Shown here piece after piece: positions 44,557 to 54,734 of a stretch of 64,000 nucleotides of DNA. The notes beneath the pieces are model-generated. The model searched no databases, had not been told where the DNA came from, and was given only the letters and a program-made list of their open reading frames with translations. The stretch spans positions 16,864,001-16,928,000 of the forward strand of contig OY755171.1 in NCBI GenBank assembly GCA_963576735.1, read 5' to 3'. The translations under genes and the position numbers were made by a program. Origin of the DNA: Bedellia somnulentella. Lineage: Eukaryota > Arthropoda > Insecta > Lepidoptera > Bedelliidae. Position 1 is the first letter of the stretch. Each line of letters starts with the position of its first letter.

Positions 44557-45360
44557 GGTTTGTATGTTCCTTATGGAAACAAAAACTACTCGACGGATTT
44601 TAACGAAACTTGGTACAATTATTCTTCATACTCCTGCGCAGGTTTTTGTATACTTTCCTGCAGAGTACTAAAGGGGAATTTTGGGAAATTTTGGGAAAAC
44701 GGGAGAAGTTACTCCATTTTTTAAGCTTCCGTCGCGTGTGCAGCCTTAATGGTTAAACTTACATAGAAATCATGTATAACGGAAATAATCTTCACAAAAT
44801 TATCTAAAAAAAAATCCTCAACAGTTTATGTCTATCTTTTACGGTTGACTCACAATAACACGTGTAATTCCTGATAGCTTAACAGTTCGGACCATTCTGA
44901 TTATATTTGTTTACTCTTACGTTTGTAAACCTCTAACTCATCCCTAATTTAAAAAAAGTAACATTATTACCTATTCAATAAAAAAATAATCATAGAAATC
45001 GGTAGACAAACACCGAAATTATACATAAAATAAGCCATCGCGCCCGTGACCAAAACCAAATCTTTACTAATTTACATATAACATACTAGATGGCGCCAGT
45101 AGTTGCATCCTATATAACAAAATGATTTATTTTTTAGATTGTTATAAATATTTCCAAAATTTGCCATTAAACGGAAATACTGAACCGTTCATTAAAGCGC
45201 ATTCAAAATCGCCAAACTACACTGTTTAAGGAGTGCTATAAATTTAATAAATTGAAAACATTGCGCTGAATTTCACAATGTTTGAGCAGTGACTGAAGAA
45301 AGAAACCTCAGATATTTGAAAAAACAACGCTACCCGTGCGAAGCTGGGACGATCCACTAG
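44394..45360 (+). mobile_element. non-autonomous Helitron, family D, copy 3 (longest)
   Basis: A|TCTATACTTATAATAAATCT at the start and GGGACGATCCACTAG|T at the end. The 967 bp includes all family blocks. No Rep/helicase coding is present. The GTCT run inside is expanded to about 13 units. Confidence 0.78.
44506..44557 (+). repeat. (GTCT)n microsatellite inside a Helitron
   Basis: About 13 perfect GTCT units. The same position has about 4 units in the copies at 15835 and 32444. Confidence 0.95.
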
Positions 45361-45573
45361 TCATTAAATAATAATACTAAGAAAATTTTAAAAAGATTAA
45401 AAACAAATAAAGATATTAAAATCATAATGACAATTTCAACACAAACAACTCAGAATTACATTGTGAATTTCGTGAGCTCACAACACAAATTTTCAGCCGG
45501 CACCGCCATACTAAAGAATAGAGATAGATAAGTAATAGAGTACTTAATTACTACTTACCATATTATTATAATA
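45361..45573. other. no recognisable gene or repeat
   Basis: Nothing supported. Confidence 0.4.
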
Positions 45574-45656
45574 TACGGACATATTATACCCAGATCAAGT
45601 TAGCCCCAAACTAAGTAAGACTTGTATTATGGGATACTAACTCAACGATATATTTA
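45574..45656 (+). repeat. repeat I, copy 2
   Basis: ATACGGACATATTATACCCA, GATCAAGTTAGCCCCAAACT and ACTAACTCAACGATATATTT match 20628-20714 closely. Confidence 0.7.
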
Positions 45657-45762
45657 ATATTTTTTATTTTTTTTTATTTTACGAAATTTTATATTAAAAC
45701 AAACTTATTTAATTAAAATAATAAACTAATACAATTTAATAACTTAAAAATTATATACTATT

Positions 45763-46314
45763 TTATAAAAAAAATATATCATCTAAATCGCTGCCGCTTG
45801 GTGGTAAGGTACCAAGGAGGCTGGCGGCATTGCCCCTTTGTATAGCCAAACTAATACGTTGGGCAAAATACACACCAGCCCTTGGATCACCACATGTCTC
45901 CACCAAGCGCGCCGAAATTTCCTTAAAAAATCGACGGGCACTTGGACCCCATGGACCGAGGGTCTCAACAGCGAAAGCAGTAAAAATATGGTCTTTACCT
46001 ATATTACTGTATTTCCGCTTCTTGAGACCCTCAGCATCATTAGCCGCAGAACCAGCCCTAGACGCAGACCCCGATAAATGGGACGGCGCTAGTGTGTCGA
46101 CGCAAGTTGCGTCCCACACTAGTGTCTTCCCATTTTTCCATGGAATCAACGACATACCATCTGGCCTCTTACCATCATCGCGCAGCAAACCTGACGGTTC
46201 CAGGATAGCTGGAATGTTGACAGTGGTAAGAGCCCGTCTGATGATGTCATTGATTGCAGCATGGCGAGGTATACGCCCAGCGCTACGGCGACATGACAAA
46301 CCATGGTGTCCCAA
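45763..46314 (-). CDS. C-terminal domain of a reverse-transcriptase-type mobile element protein
   Basis: 183 uninterrupted codons on the minus strand, starting from a TTG-initiated frame (no ATG needed if spliced or 5'-truncated). Blocks: RIPRHAAINDIIRRALTTVN, IPAILEPSGLLRDDGKRPDG, LIPWKNGKTLVWDATCVDTL, AAVETLGPWG-like (FAVETLGPWGPSARRFFKEI) and RISLAIQRGNAASLLGT. I recognise this as the region that follows the polymerase in a widespread family of animal RT-containing ORFs (arthropods, cnidarians, molluscs). RPDG...VWDAT resembles the spacing of a PD-(D/E)XK nuclease; that is a guess. There is no polymerase upstream: the frame begins after a T-rich stretch ending TTTTTTAG, either a truncation point or a splice acceptor. 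It is unusually intact for this window, and the GC content is clearly higher than the flanks. Confidence 0.7.
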   Translation of the reverse strand: MGHHGLSCRRSAGRIPRHAAINDIIRRALTTVNIPAILEPSGLLRDDGKRPDGMSLIPWKNGKTLVWDATCVDTLAPSHLSGSASRAGSAANDAEGLKKRKYSNIGKDHIFTAFAVETLGPWGPSARRFFKEISARLVETCGDPRAGVYFAQRISLAIQRGNAASLLGTLPPSGSDLDDIFFL

Positions 46315-46351
46315 CTGATCTACTAAAAAATAATATAATAATAATATCTAT

Positions 46352-46502
46352 TTAATATTATATAATACACATATAAATAACATCTAAGACTAGAAACAAA
46401 CAGTTATTCTCATCATACAAATGTTGCCCTCAGCGGGGATCGAACCCGCAACATCCGGACCGAGAAGCTAGTCATCTATCCACTCGACCACGGAGGTCGT
46501 CA
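46352..46502 (-). mobile_element. tRNA-like SINE, family J, copy 2
   Basis: Minus strand: GACGACCTCCGTGGTCGAGT (A box TGGTCGAGTGG), then ATGTTGCGGGTTCGATCCCC (B box), GCTGAGGGCAACATTTGTAT and a tail. It shares its layout with 25716-25855 and is better preserved. Confidence 0.65.
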
Positions 46503-47279
46503 AATTATTTATAAAATTTCTAACTAAAGAAGAAAAGAAAGACAGAAAAGCATTTATTCGCTGCTACATTACATTATACAACACAAACACAAAGAAAAAA
46601 AAAACCAATATGATACACATAAATTAAAGACGATGCTCTGTGATTCTTGTATGATGATTTCTTGGTAAGATGAAGTTAGTGCTGAGACGGGAGTGGTCCA
46701 GGTCGAGACTTCCACTACGTCACATCACACGTGGTATGAGAGGACTACGTGACTGTGAGGTAATGGCCATTTCAACCCTGAACATTGCTTCTTCATTGCT
46801 GATAGCTGGTCTTCATTCTTCAGTGGTGTTTCAGTTTTTCTAACTTCTAATTAAACTTGTTGCAGAATTTCACGAATATAACAAAAATACGTTCGGCGGT
46901 AAACATGGGCCACGTCCAAAGATCTTCACATTGACTGTTCTTGCGCTGCCTTCATTCATCAGCTCCATGACTTTTTTGGTACACTTTGTGGGAGGGACAC
47001 TTCTAGGGACACGGCGTCGTCCTGTACGTGGCTGTCCCTTCAGAACCTTTGAGTTGCAAATAGCATCTCAATCGATAGAATATTTGAATTTGTAATGAAA
47101 TTCGAAATATAGGCCGGCCCTATTTGTCAGAAACTCTTTATTCACATACTTTGTGATTTTATTTTGCTTTACAAAACCTACTTGTTTTATTTCTATGAAA
47201 AATTCAAGGACAAGCAGCTTTAGTATCTACAAAGGTACTTTATATCGAGTATGATTCATTAGCTATTGGGACATAATTA
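46503..47279. other. unrecognised; possible coding scrap on minus strand at 46910-47055
   Basis: The minus strand reads LKGQPRTGRRRVPRSV, PTKCTKKVMELMNEGSARTV and NVKIFGRGP without a stop over about 50 codons. The composition is protein-like but I recognise no family. The rest shows nothing. Confidence 0.25.
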
Positions 47280-47532
47280 CATACAAACATACATACATAT
47301 ACTCACGGCTATAAATCCCTAGAAGGGGTAGCCAGAGCTAAGTAATTAGAAATTCCTCAGCCACGTTTGGAAAGTTGAGTGGGGAAAAGATGGTAAAATA
47401 AAGGTTGTTGGTGATGGGTCTCCAACCACATCGCCCAAAATTCCCTTAAAAGCCCCAATACCGTTAGTCGCCTCTTACGTACACCCACCGGAAGAAATGG
47501 GGTAGTGCTATTCTAAGCCGACACTACACGGC
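47280..47532 (-). mobile_element. SINE A, full length
   Basis: The complement runs from CCGTGTAGTGTCGGCTTAGA to TATAGCCGTGAGTATATGTA with tail. Close to consensus. Confidence 0.88.
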
Positions 47533-47867
47533 AAACTTGACTCTCCTGCAGCATAAGGTGACAAAATCAGTACTCACCCGAATATTCAGGCCCCATAGCT
47601 TTTTCTTCATTATCAGCATTTTTGTACGACTATTTTAGCGACCAAGATCCTAGAATTGTTTTCATTTCTCTTCCATGATAATATTTTTTGGTATTCCTGG
47701 AAATTGCAAATAAGATGTATGATGATTTATTGGTGCTGGTAGCAATAAAGTCGTAAGAACTGTTGTTGTTTGGTTAAACTGAATATTACACGACAATCTA
47801 GTAAATGCAATGTTCCTCTAGGATAACTTAAAAACACACATATCTAAATATATTATATTATATCTAA

Positions 47868-48355
47868 ATAATCACGGCTATAAATCCCAAAAAATATAGC
47901 CAAAGTATTAGAAATTCTTGAACCGCAATTGAAATTAAATGAGGAAGATATTGTCAAATAAGTCGAGGTTTTTCTATGTGGTCCGACCACATCACCCCAT
48001 AATCACCCAAACATACATACATACATACATATACTCACGGCTATAAATCCCTAGAAGGGGTAGCCAGAACTAAGGAATTAGAAATTCCTCAACCACTTTT
48101 GGAAAGTTATGTGGGAAAAAGATGTTTAAATAAAGGTTTTTGGTGATGGGTCTCCAACCGCATCGACCAAAATCCCTTAAAAGCCCCAATACCGTTAGTC
48201 GCCTTTTACGTACACCCGCCGGAAGAAATGGGGTAGTGCTATTCTAAGCCGACACTACACAGCTAAATCACCCAAAAAGTCCCAAATACTTTAAGCCGCC
48301 GCGTACGATAGTACTGAGGGTTAAGTGAGCTAGTGCTTTTCTAAGCCTACACAGC
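47868..48355 (-). repeat. old SINE A copy, split by a younger SINE A
   Basis: 47868-48011 (ATCACGGCTATAAATCCCAA, GGTCCGACCACATCACCCCA) and 48266-48355 (AGTCCCAAATACTTTAAGCC, TTTTCTAAGCCTACACAGC) form one degenerate SINE A. The insertion lies in its CATCGCCCAAAAATCCC block. Confidence 0.75.
48012..48265 (-). mobile_element. SINE A, full length, nested, with 11-bp target duplication
   Basis: AATCACCCAAA is present at 48001-48011 and 48266-48276. The 254-bp element between them starts (minus strand) AGCTGTGTAGTGTCGGCTTA and ends GTGAGTATATGTATGTATGT. The duplication fixes the element ends exactly: the (TATG)n tail is part of the element. Confidence 0.9.
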
Positions 48356-48665
48356 TTTTTATTGCAAAGTTGAGAGAAATGAAGACCAGCTAAAATTAAC
48401 ATAATTAATGGAATAATGATTACTGTATTTAGACAACCCCTTTTTTTCTAGGAAATAGGTCATCGGAAAAATGCCCTAAAAAAACTTTCCGTGGTGACTT
48501 AGAAATCTGCCTCTTTAAGTATTTAGCTACATTAGCTCAGTGTACAGAAGATATATATCTTTTATTAGATATATATAGGCAAGTGCCTACATTAAGTCCT
48601 TCAATATTCTTTAATGCTTAATTCTTTATTTCGGAGTAATATTATTCAAAGTTTTACAAGATAAT
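48356..48665. other. no recognisable gene or repeat
   Basis: ATATATATCTTTTATTAGAT, ATATATA near 48550-48580 is a small palindrome. Otherwise nothing. Confidence 0.4.
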
Positions 48666-48730
48666 ACATATACATATACTCATAGTCATAAATCCCTATA
48701 AGGGGTATCCAGAGCTAAAAAAATCTTTAC
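48666..48730 (-). repeat. SINE A, short 3'-end fragment
   Basis: CATATACTCATAGTCATAAA, TCCCTATAAGGGGTATCCAG, AGCTAA. Only the last ~60 bp of the family. Confidence 0.7.
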
Positions 48731-48784
48731 AAAAATTTTGGATTTGATAGTATTTAAAAATAAAACACAGGCAACTTCACAATA

Positions 48785-48870
48785 TTACATACATATAAAC
48801 TGGGCAACGTTAGTTTCCGTTTGGGAAGGCAGAGACTAATGATCGCCACTTTGTAAGATCCTCCAAGAAG
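48785..48870 (-). repeat. RTE-type LINE, short 3'-end fragment
   Basis: TAAACTGGGCAACGTTAGTT, TCCGTTTGGGAAGGCAGAGA and CGCCACTTTGTAAGATCCTC match the RTE 3' UTR. It directly abuts a SINE A. Confidence 0.65.
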
Positions 48871-49127
48871 TACATACATACATACATACATATACTCACG
48901 GTTATAAATCCCAAGAAAGGGGTAGCCAGAGCTAAGGAATTAGAAATTCCTCAGCCACTTTTAGAAGGTGCGTGGGGATTAGATGGTGAAATAAAGGTTC
49001 TTGGTGATGGGTCTCCAACCGCATCGCCCAAAAATCCCTTAAAAGCCCCAATACCGTTAGTCGCCTTTTACGTACACCCACCGGAAGAAATGGGGTAGTG
49101 ATATTCTAAGCCGACACTACACAGCAA
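48871..49127 (-). mobile_element. SINE A, full length
   Basis: Complement from TGCTGTGTAGTGTCGGCTTA to CCGTGAGTATATGTATGTAT with five tail units. Close to consensus. Confidence 0.88.
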
Positions 49128-50302
49128 ATAATATTATAATAATATTGAAGTAATATTAAAATTAGTAATCTCTTTTATTCTCAGTATATCTAAGTAGGTA
49201 TAACATTTAACAATAAATAAACAAGATCTTACACACTCGTCCCAAAATACATACCTACGTAAAACCAAGCCTAAAACCTACGACAAGGACGCTCATAGAG
49301 TCAGAAGTGTATAATCTTCATAACAACTCATAGTAAATCCTCCCCCCATAAATAGATCCAGTTACGGCAAATTCGGAGGTCAGAGATCGGCAGTATTTTA
49401 ACATAAATTTTAGTCTTTTGAATTTTATTCTTGGACGTCCTTTAGTGCCCTACACCTTGAGTCAAAATTGTAGTAACTTAGGGGCTAAATTGTGCTACTT
49501 GTTATGCCCATCTATTTCTAGACCAATAACCTTCATTTATTATTTGAAATAAGGAAACGGAGAAAGGATAAATTGTATTTAATTGTTAATCTGATAACAA
49601 CATAAAAAGCTCCTTTACTTAGTTTAGCAACGCTGCAACTACTTTAAGAAAAAGGTTACGTTATTTTTAGCCAACAAAGTAAATGTTTCGTTGTATTATA
49701 AAATCAGTTGTTTTACCAGTGATTCCTCATGGTTGCATTTTCAATTTCAGCATTAGGAGCATAGTTTAGTTTTCTTATTCTTGGCCTTTGTAACCTAAAA
49801 CAAAACGAAAACAAACAATCAATCATTAATTGCAACAGTCTTAAAAATATGACCTTGCCAACTAAATGTTCATGGATCGTCATTTTCTTCAGAACCGAGA
49901 CTAAAGACGCCATTGTTCCAAATATCGGTGATACATGCCTAATTAATATGGCTATCGTATGATAATTTATCCATTACTTTATGCCATCGTCACATAGGGG
50001 AAAATTCCCTCAACTCGTAACTCTATGAAAATCCCACAGATACAGAGAAATTATAGATATATACGTTTGTTACGTTACGTTTGTTTTTATTATTAACAAT
50101 AAACAAATGAACAATATAGTTATTCTAAAGTACTCCTACTTAATCGAAATAAAATGCAACTCAAATATTTTTATCACCTTCTGAACTTGGTTATTATCTG
50201 TCTGCCATTTTTTTACATCTTTTTGTTGTTCTACTTTCCCAAATATTTATTTCTAGATTTAAATCAAAACAGTACTAAATTCTAAAAATGTATGATTTTC
50301 GC
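49128..50302. other. no recognisable gene or repeat
   Basis: Nothing supported on either strand. Confidence 0.4.
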
Positions 50303-50460
50303 TTACCGCTCCGTAATGGCGTCAATCAGGTATGCTACCGGCGCAAGAGTGGGTCGAAGGTTCGTATCCCAGACTAATACGAAAATGCTGACGAAGATTT
50401 CCTTGACTGAGCCAGGTGTTGATAAACTTTTGCAATCCGTGGGAAGATATTTTATTTAGT
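50303..50460 (+). repeat. possible tRNA-headed SINE fragment
   Basis: ACCGCTCCGTAATGGCGTCA is a weak A box, and TCGAAGGTTCGTATCCCAGA holds a B box (GGTTCGTATCC). They lie about 45 nt apart and are followed by ACGAAGATTTCCTTGACTGA. A poly-T/A-rich stretch follows. Only one copy in the window, so support is limited. Confidence 0.35.
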
Positions 50461-50876
50461 TACAGCCTTTTCTGAGCTAGTTTTTTTTTATTTCTTTTTT
50501 TATTTTTATTTTATTTTATTTGGGATATCAACAGCATATAACTTAAAATAACATAATGGTTAACAAATTACAAACATAAGGCAAGTGACAGATATCCACA
50601 GAAAATTCCGACAATACTTACAAAGAAGAAAAACTTAGCAGTTAAAACTAACTAAACTTAGACTTATACTTTACTTAGTAACAGACATAACCCATAAATA
50701 GGAAATAAAATATGATCTACATTTAGATTTGAAAAGTCGGTGAAAGATAACAAAACGGAGACGAGTAAAAGAGATAAATACAAATATACGGAATAAAGTG
50801 CAATATGAAGAGTAATTCTTCTTGAAGATAAACTGCTCGTTAACGCTTACCAAATTATAGCAAAGAAAAGCTTTCG
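50461..50876. other. low-complexity T-rich sequence
   Basis: TTTTATTT-type repeats at about 50477-50522. No gene. Confidence 0.5.
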
Positions 50877-51111
50877 TATACTCACGGTACTAAATCCGTA
50901 GGAGGGGTAGCTAGAGCTTCTAATTAGAAATTCTTTAGCTATTTTTGGAAGTTGGGTCGGGAAAAGAGAGTAATACAAAAGTTGTTGGTGATTGGTCTCC
51001 AACTGCACTTGGTCCGCAATCACTCAAAAAGCCCCAATACCCTGAGTCGCCTATTACGAACATTCTCGGGAAGCAATGGGGTAATGCTACTCAAAGCCGA
51101 CACAACACATT
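50877..51111 (-). mobile_element. SINE A, diverged, near full length
   Basis: ACTCACGGTACTAAATCCGT, AGGAGGGGTAGCTAGAGCTT, GGTGATTGGTCTCCAACTGC and GCTACTCAAAGCCGACACAA. The (TATG)n tail is eroded. Confidence 0.75.
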
Positions 51112-51299
51112 TAAACCAAAGGACAGTACTGATGGAAGTAGAGTCGTCTAGTTAGGGCTCTATTTGATTAACCAATTTATCTGAAAAACTCATAAAAACT
51201 ATACTTTTTTACTTTTCTTAACGATTCTGCTGCGATTTAAATGTTGATGGACTGGTAATACTTCGTCATAACTAGCTTAAAAAATATGTGTAGTTACTT

Positions 51300-51366
51300 A
51301 ATTAAGGTTGTTAATGGTGAGGGAAAACATCGTGAGGAAAAACACACATGGCTGAGTTCTCATGGC
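51300..51366 (+). repeat. SINE C, internal fragment
   Basis: GTTGTTAATGGTGAGGGAAA, ACATCGTGAGGAAAAACACA, CATGGCTGAGTT match the SINE C body. Both ends are missing. Confidence 0.65.
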
Positions 51367-51411
51367 TCTATTCTTAATTTTAAACAAAAGTACTAGAAGA
51401 CTAAAAGAAAA

Positions 51412-52450
51412 TCAATACATAGTATAAAACAAAGTCGCTTTCGCTGTATGTCCGTATGTATGCTTAGATCTTTAAAACTACGCAACGGATTTTGATGCGG
51501 TTTTTTTTAATAGATAGAGTGATTCTTAAGGAAGGTTTGTATGTATAATAAATGCATAATATAGTAGAGAAACACTGATAAATTTAAAGGTTTCTAATGT
51601 GATGTCGTAAATAAGCACGTTTTTTTGCGCTTATATTGCAAACGCTGGCTGAACCCTACGAGATAGACCAAAATAATGTACTACAGTATTGTTCACCTTA
51701 AAAAGTTCAACAAAAAAGTCCGCGATGGTATATGTCTATCTCTTAGGGATAACCCAGCATAACCATTTTTATTCTTTACTAAAAAATGGTTATTTATGAA
51801 GTGATTTTAAACAATACAGCATTAATCCTTATCCAATTAAGTACCTTAAATAAATTGTGCATTTATTATAGATCAATATGTTTTTTACAGCATGTAATTT
51901 AAGTGAATATTACCGACGATATTACAAATTTAAAATGCAGGGTCGTAGTTGTTTGCGCCGGGCGGGGCGCGTGCCTATAAATAGCGCGTCGATGGCCGCG
52001 CTTCGCCTTCTATCCGACTTAGCTTAGGTACACTCCTTTGCCTCGCCAGGGCGGCCTTCAGCCGCCCGGCACACAAGTTATGGTGACGCCGCACAGGCCG
52101 CAGGGCCAGCAGCACCGAACCGGTGGGGTTTTAGTCGGTAAAAGTCCGACATACCCCCGTCGCTCTCTCGAGCGACATTAGGTTAGATAGGATTAGCTTA
52201 AAACCATATTTCTTGGTATTTCTTCCATTAAGACTTTGATTTGAATTTAGAGTTAAGATAATTTAGTATTAGGGCGAGCATTTTCAATTATTGAAAATCG
52301 TCGGCGTATGTCGCGCTGTCAAGAGTAACGTCTAAGCAAAACATGTTTGTATTGGCTAATGACAAAAAAGCTGTGAACGTTGTGTATAAGGACATTCTGT
52401 AGTAGGTATATTTTGCATTGCACCCGTGCGAAGCTGGGGCGGGTCGCTAG
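51412..52450 (+). mobile_element. non-autonomous Helitron with GC-rich cargo
   Basis: A|TCAATACATAGTATAAAACA at the start and GGGGCGGGTCGCTAG|T at the end. A terminal hairpin is possible (ACCCG...CGGGT) 4 bp before CTAG. The 5' part includes GCATAATATAGTAGAG, and TTTTGATGCGGTTTTTTTTA is typical of lepidopteran Helitrons in my memory. No Rep/helicase in 1039 bp. A block at 51945-52170 is strongly GC-rich and unlike the rest: it has TATAAATAG at 51976-51984 and CCAGGGCGGCCTTCAGCCGC. It could be a captured fragment. Confidence 0.7.
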
Positions 52451-52639
52451 TAACTAAATAAAAAACAAAATATCTGAAATCTTTGTTTGTATTTTTCTCC
52501 TGTTGGTATTAATTCATAGCGGCCTTCGTGGTAGCCTGCGGAGTAGTGAGAGTTCAATCTACAATTCATGAGGTACGTTTTGGTCCAATGATCAACCTTC
52601 ACCTGTTTACCTGTTTGTATTATATTCAGTCATATGCAT
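52451..52639. other. no recognisable gene or repeat
   Basis: Nothing supported. Confidence 0.4.
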
Positions 52640-52795
52640 ACGTTCTGGATCCAAAGATCCAGGCGGTCACGGGTACTCGGCTACTAATACGGTATTAGTA
52701 GTTAGTCTGCCAACCCGCCCTTGGCCAGAGTGGTGGACTATAGTCAAATCATTCTATACAAAGTAAAGCTCAAGGTCTTCGGTGAGCTGTGAGGA
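52640..52795 (+). repeat. repeat E, copy 2
   Basis: GTAGTTAGTCTGCCAACCCG and GGCCAGAGTGGTGGACTATA match 1575-1755 in order and spacing. Confidence 0.55.
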
Positions 52796-53301
52796 GAATC
52801 CATCTAATGTTACCTACCGCTGTATTTAACTTATTAATTAATTTAATGACGGGCGTGCTCCGGTAGATGGTGCTTGCTGGGTGAGTATGTGATCTGATCA
52901 CGGATTTGATAGCCGGTGAGGGCAATGACAAAAAAAATAACACCAAGAAAAGTGTTAAACTTTTTTTTGCGTAGATATTATAACCGTTTTGAGTTTTGAA
53001 GGATTCCAAGGGACTGACGCAATTTCATATAGCCAGTCCCTTTTATTTCTATATTTTACCACTACTAGCCCTCACACAATAGATACATTTTGTCGTCGTC
53101 GTTGATGTCCTTATTTCCTACAAGAGTATATTACTTGTATTTATGGTGCGACGGGGGGTGTATGGCGTCTGCATCGCTACCCGCGCGTGTCGAGAAGGGT
53201 CTTAAGAACTGTGGAAAATCACCCTAAGATATACGATCTTTAGGGCTCCTGATACCTGTTATAGTGTCAACTAATCAAGTGATCAGTCAAGTTTTTAGCG
53301 C
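52796..53301. other. no recognisable gene or repeat
   Basis: A short GC-richer patch at 53147-53200. No ORF supported. Confidence 0.4.
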
Positions 53302-53502
53302 TCAATTATCTCTGCCTATATCCAATACTTCTATATTATATTCCTGATTAGTACTACCAAATGTGTAATACCCCTGGCCCAGATCATATTCCCCTGTGAA
53401 ACATTTATCAATACGTTCCCATTTCTCAAACAAAACATTACGATATCGTCCATACCTATCGTTGTTATTCTGTTGCACACGATATACAGGAGACCTTAAC
53501 AT
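53302..53502 (-). CDS. unrecognised 66-codon ORF
   Basis: Opens MLRSPVYRVQQNNNDRYGRY with an in-frame stop just upstream, and closes CFTGEYDLGQGYYTFGS, then IEVLDIGRDN. The composition (Y, G, R, N, few L) looks more like real protein than random AT-rich translation. I recognise no family, and there is no neighbouring coding sequence to explain it. Confidence 0.25.
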   Translation of the reverse strand: MLRSPVYRVQQNNNDRYGRYRNVLFEKWERIDKCFTGEYDLGQGYYTFGSTNQEYNIEVLDIGRDN

Positions 53503-54044
53503 TAAATTAAATTACGCCTCAAGTACCGAATCGAATTAAAATTAAGCTTTTTACTGGAACATAGATCTAAAGTATATAACGAAATGTGCTGATGGTAATA
53601 TGGCGGGCAGGGGACTATAGAGTCTTTTGAAAACCAAAACTGTCTGTTTTTTATACTTTGGGGGTTATAAACGATAAAAACGTGAAAATATATTAACCTT
53701 TTACTATTTAAATAATTAACTATTCAATATCATCAACATATCGTGCGAGTTGTCTAAGTTATATTTATATTGTTTGTAGATGCTCTTAGAAAAACATCAT
53801 AGACTATATTTTTTCAGGGGAAAACCTAACAACTTTCAAAGGCGACTGAAGAATCATTGAATACGAAGCTCCGTCTACATTTTAGCTGTGACTTGATTAT
53901 GTTGGGTTTATATTCATGTAACTTACTAAGATGGCGATCTAAAATATCACATTTTGAATTATAATAAACATGACAGAAGTTCGCCTAACAAATCGATCTT
54001 AGATAGTCGATCGAAGATAGTCTTGGGTGTTATTCATAGTATTA
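53503..54044. other. no recognisable gene or repeat
   Basis: Nothing supported. Confidence 0.4.
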
Positions 54045-54135
54045 TATAATATTAATATATCGTTGAGTTAGTATACCATAATACCATATACCTAGTTTGG
54101 AGCTAACTTGATCTGTGTATAATATGTCCGTATAT
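54045..54135 (-). repeat. repeat I, copy 3
   Basis: AATATATCGTTGAGTTAGTA, TTTGGAGCTAACTTGATCTG and ATAATATGTCCGTATATA are the inverse of the other two copies. Confidence 0.7.
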
Positions 54136-54734
54136 ATTTATATTTAAATTATACGCCAGTTATTTGAGTATAATAAAAATCACTATAGAAATAAAACCTT
54201 AACTTTTATAAGGAGTGGCATAATTTGCTTGTTTATCTTACACTACCTCATATTTGGTTTAATTCCTTTACTGAGCGTAGGAATATTTTTTTTTTGGTTG
54301 TAATGAATTCTGTTTATATCACTTCATTGTATCAACTTATCATTAAAGTTATGACATATAAAAACCACGCTGTATGTGTAAAAAGCTCATTATAGTAATA
54401 CGAAACTTTTATTTACTTCTTTACTTGATTCCCATGGTATGTGATGACGTCAATTAGTATGTTTATGCTCTTTTTATTAATTCAATTTACAAATAATAAT
54501 AACTTCACGCTATGTTTCTTTATAGGAGTAGTAGAGCCGATGTTATTTCATGAAATATAATACGAACAAGCATGCACTTACTCTATTATTGCTCATAGAG
54601 TTAAGCAAAGGCTATCAATTGCTACTTTGTATAATCCTAACATGAAGACCTAAATTATAATATATCTTTTCACAATTTTCCGTACGCCTATTCTAGCAAA
54701 TTCTGTAATGTTGTAATGTCTCTTGATAAAAATC
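54136..54734. other. no recognisable gene or repeat
   Basis: Nothing supported. Confidence 0.4.

Noticed and set aside
44477..44671. 64-codon frame with a run of SVCL repeats
   Set aside because: It is the translation of the GTCT microsatellite within a Helitron.
45830..46318. 162-codon open frame on the plus strand
   Set aside because: It is the antisense of the recognised minus-strand ORF at 45763-46314 and has no motif of its own.
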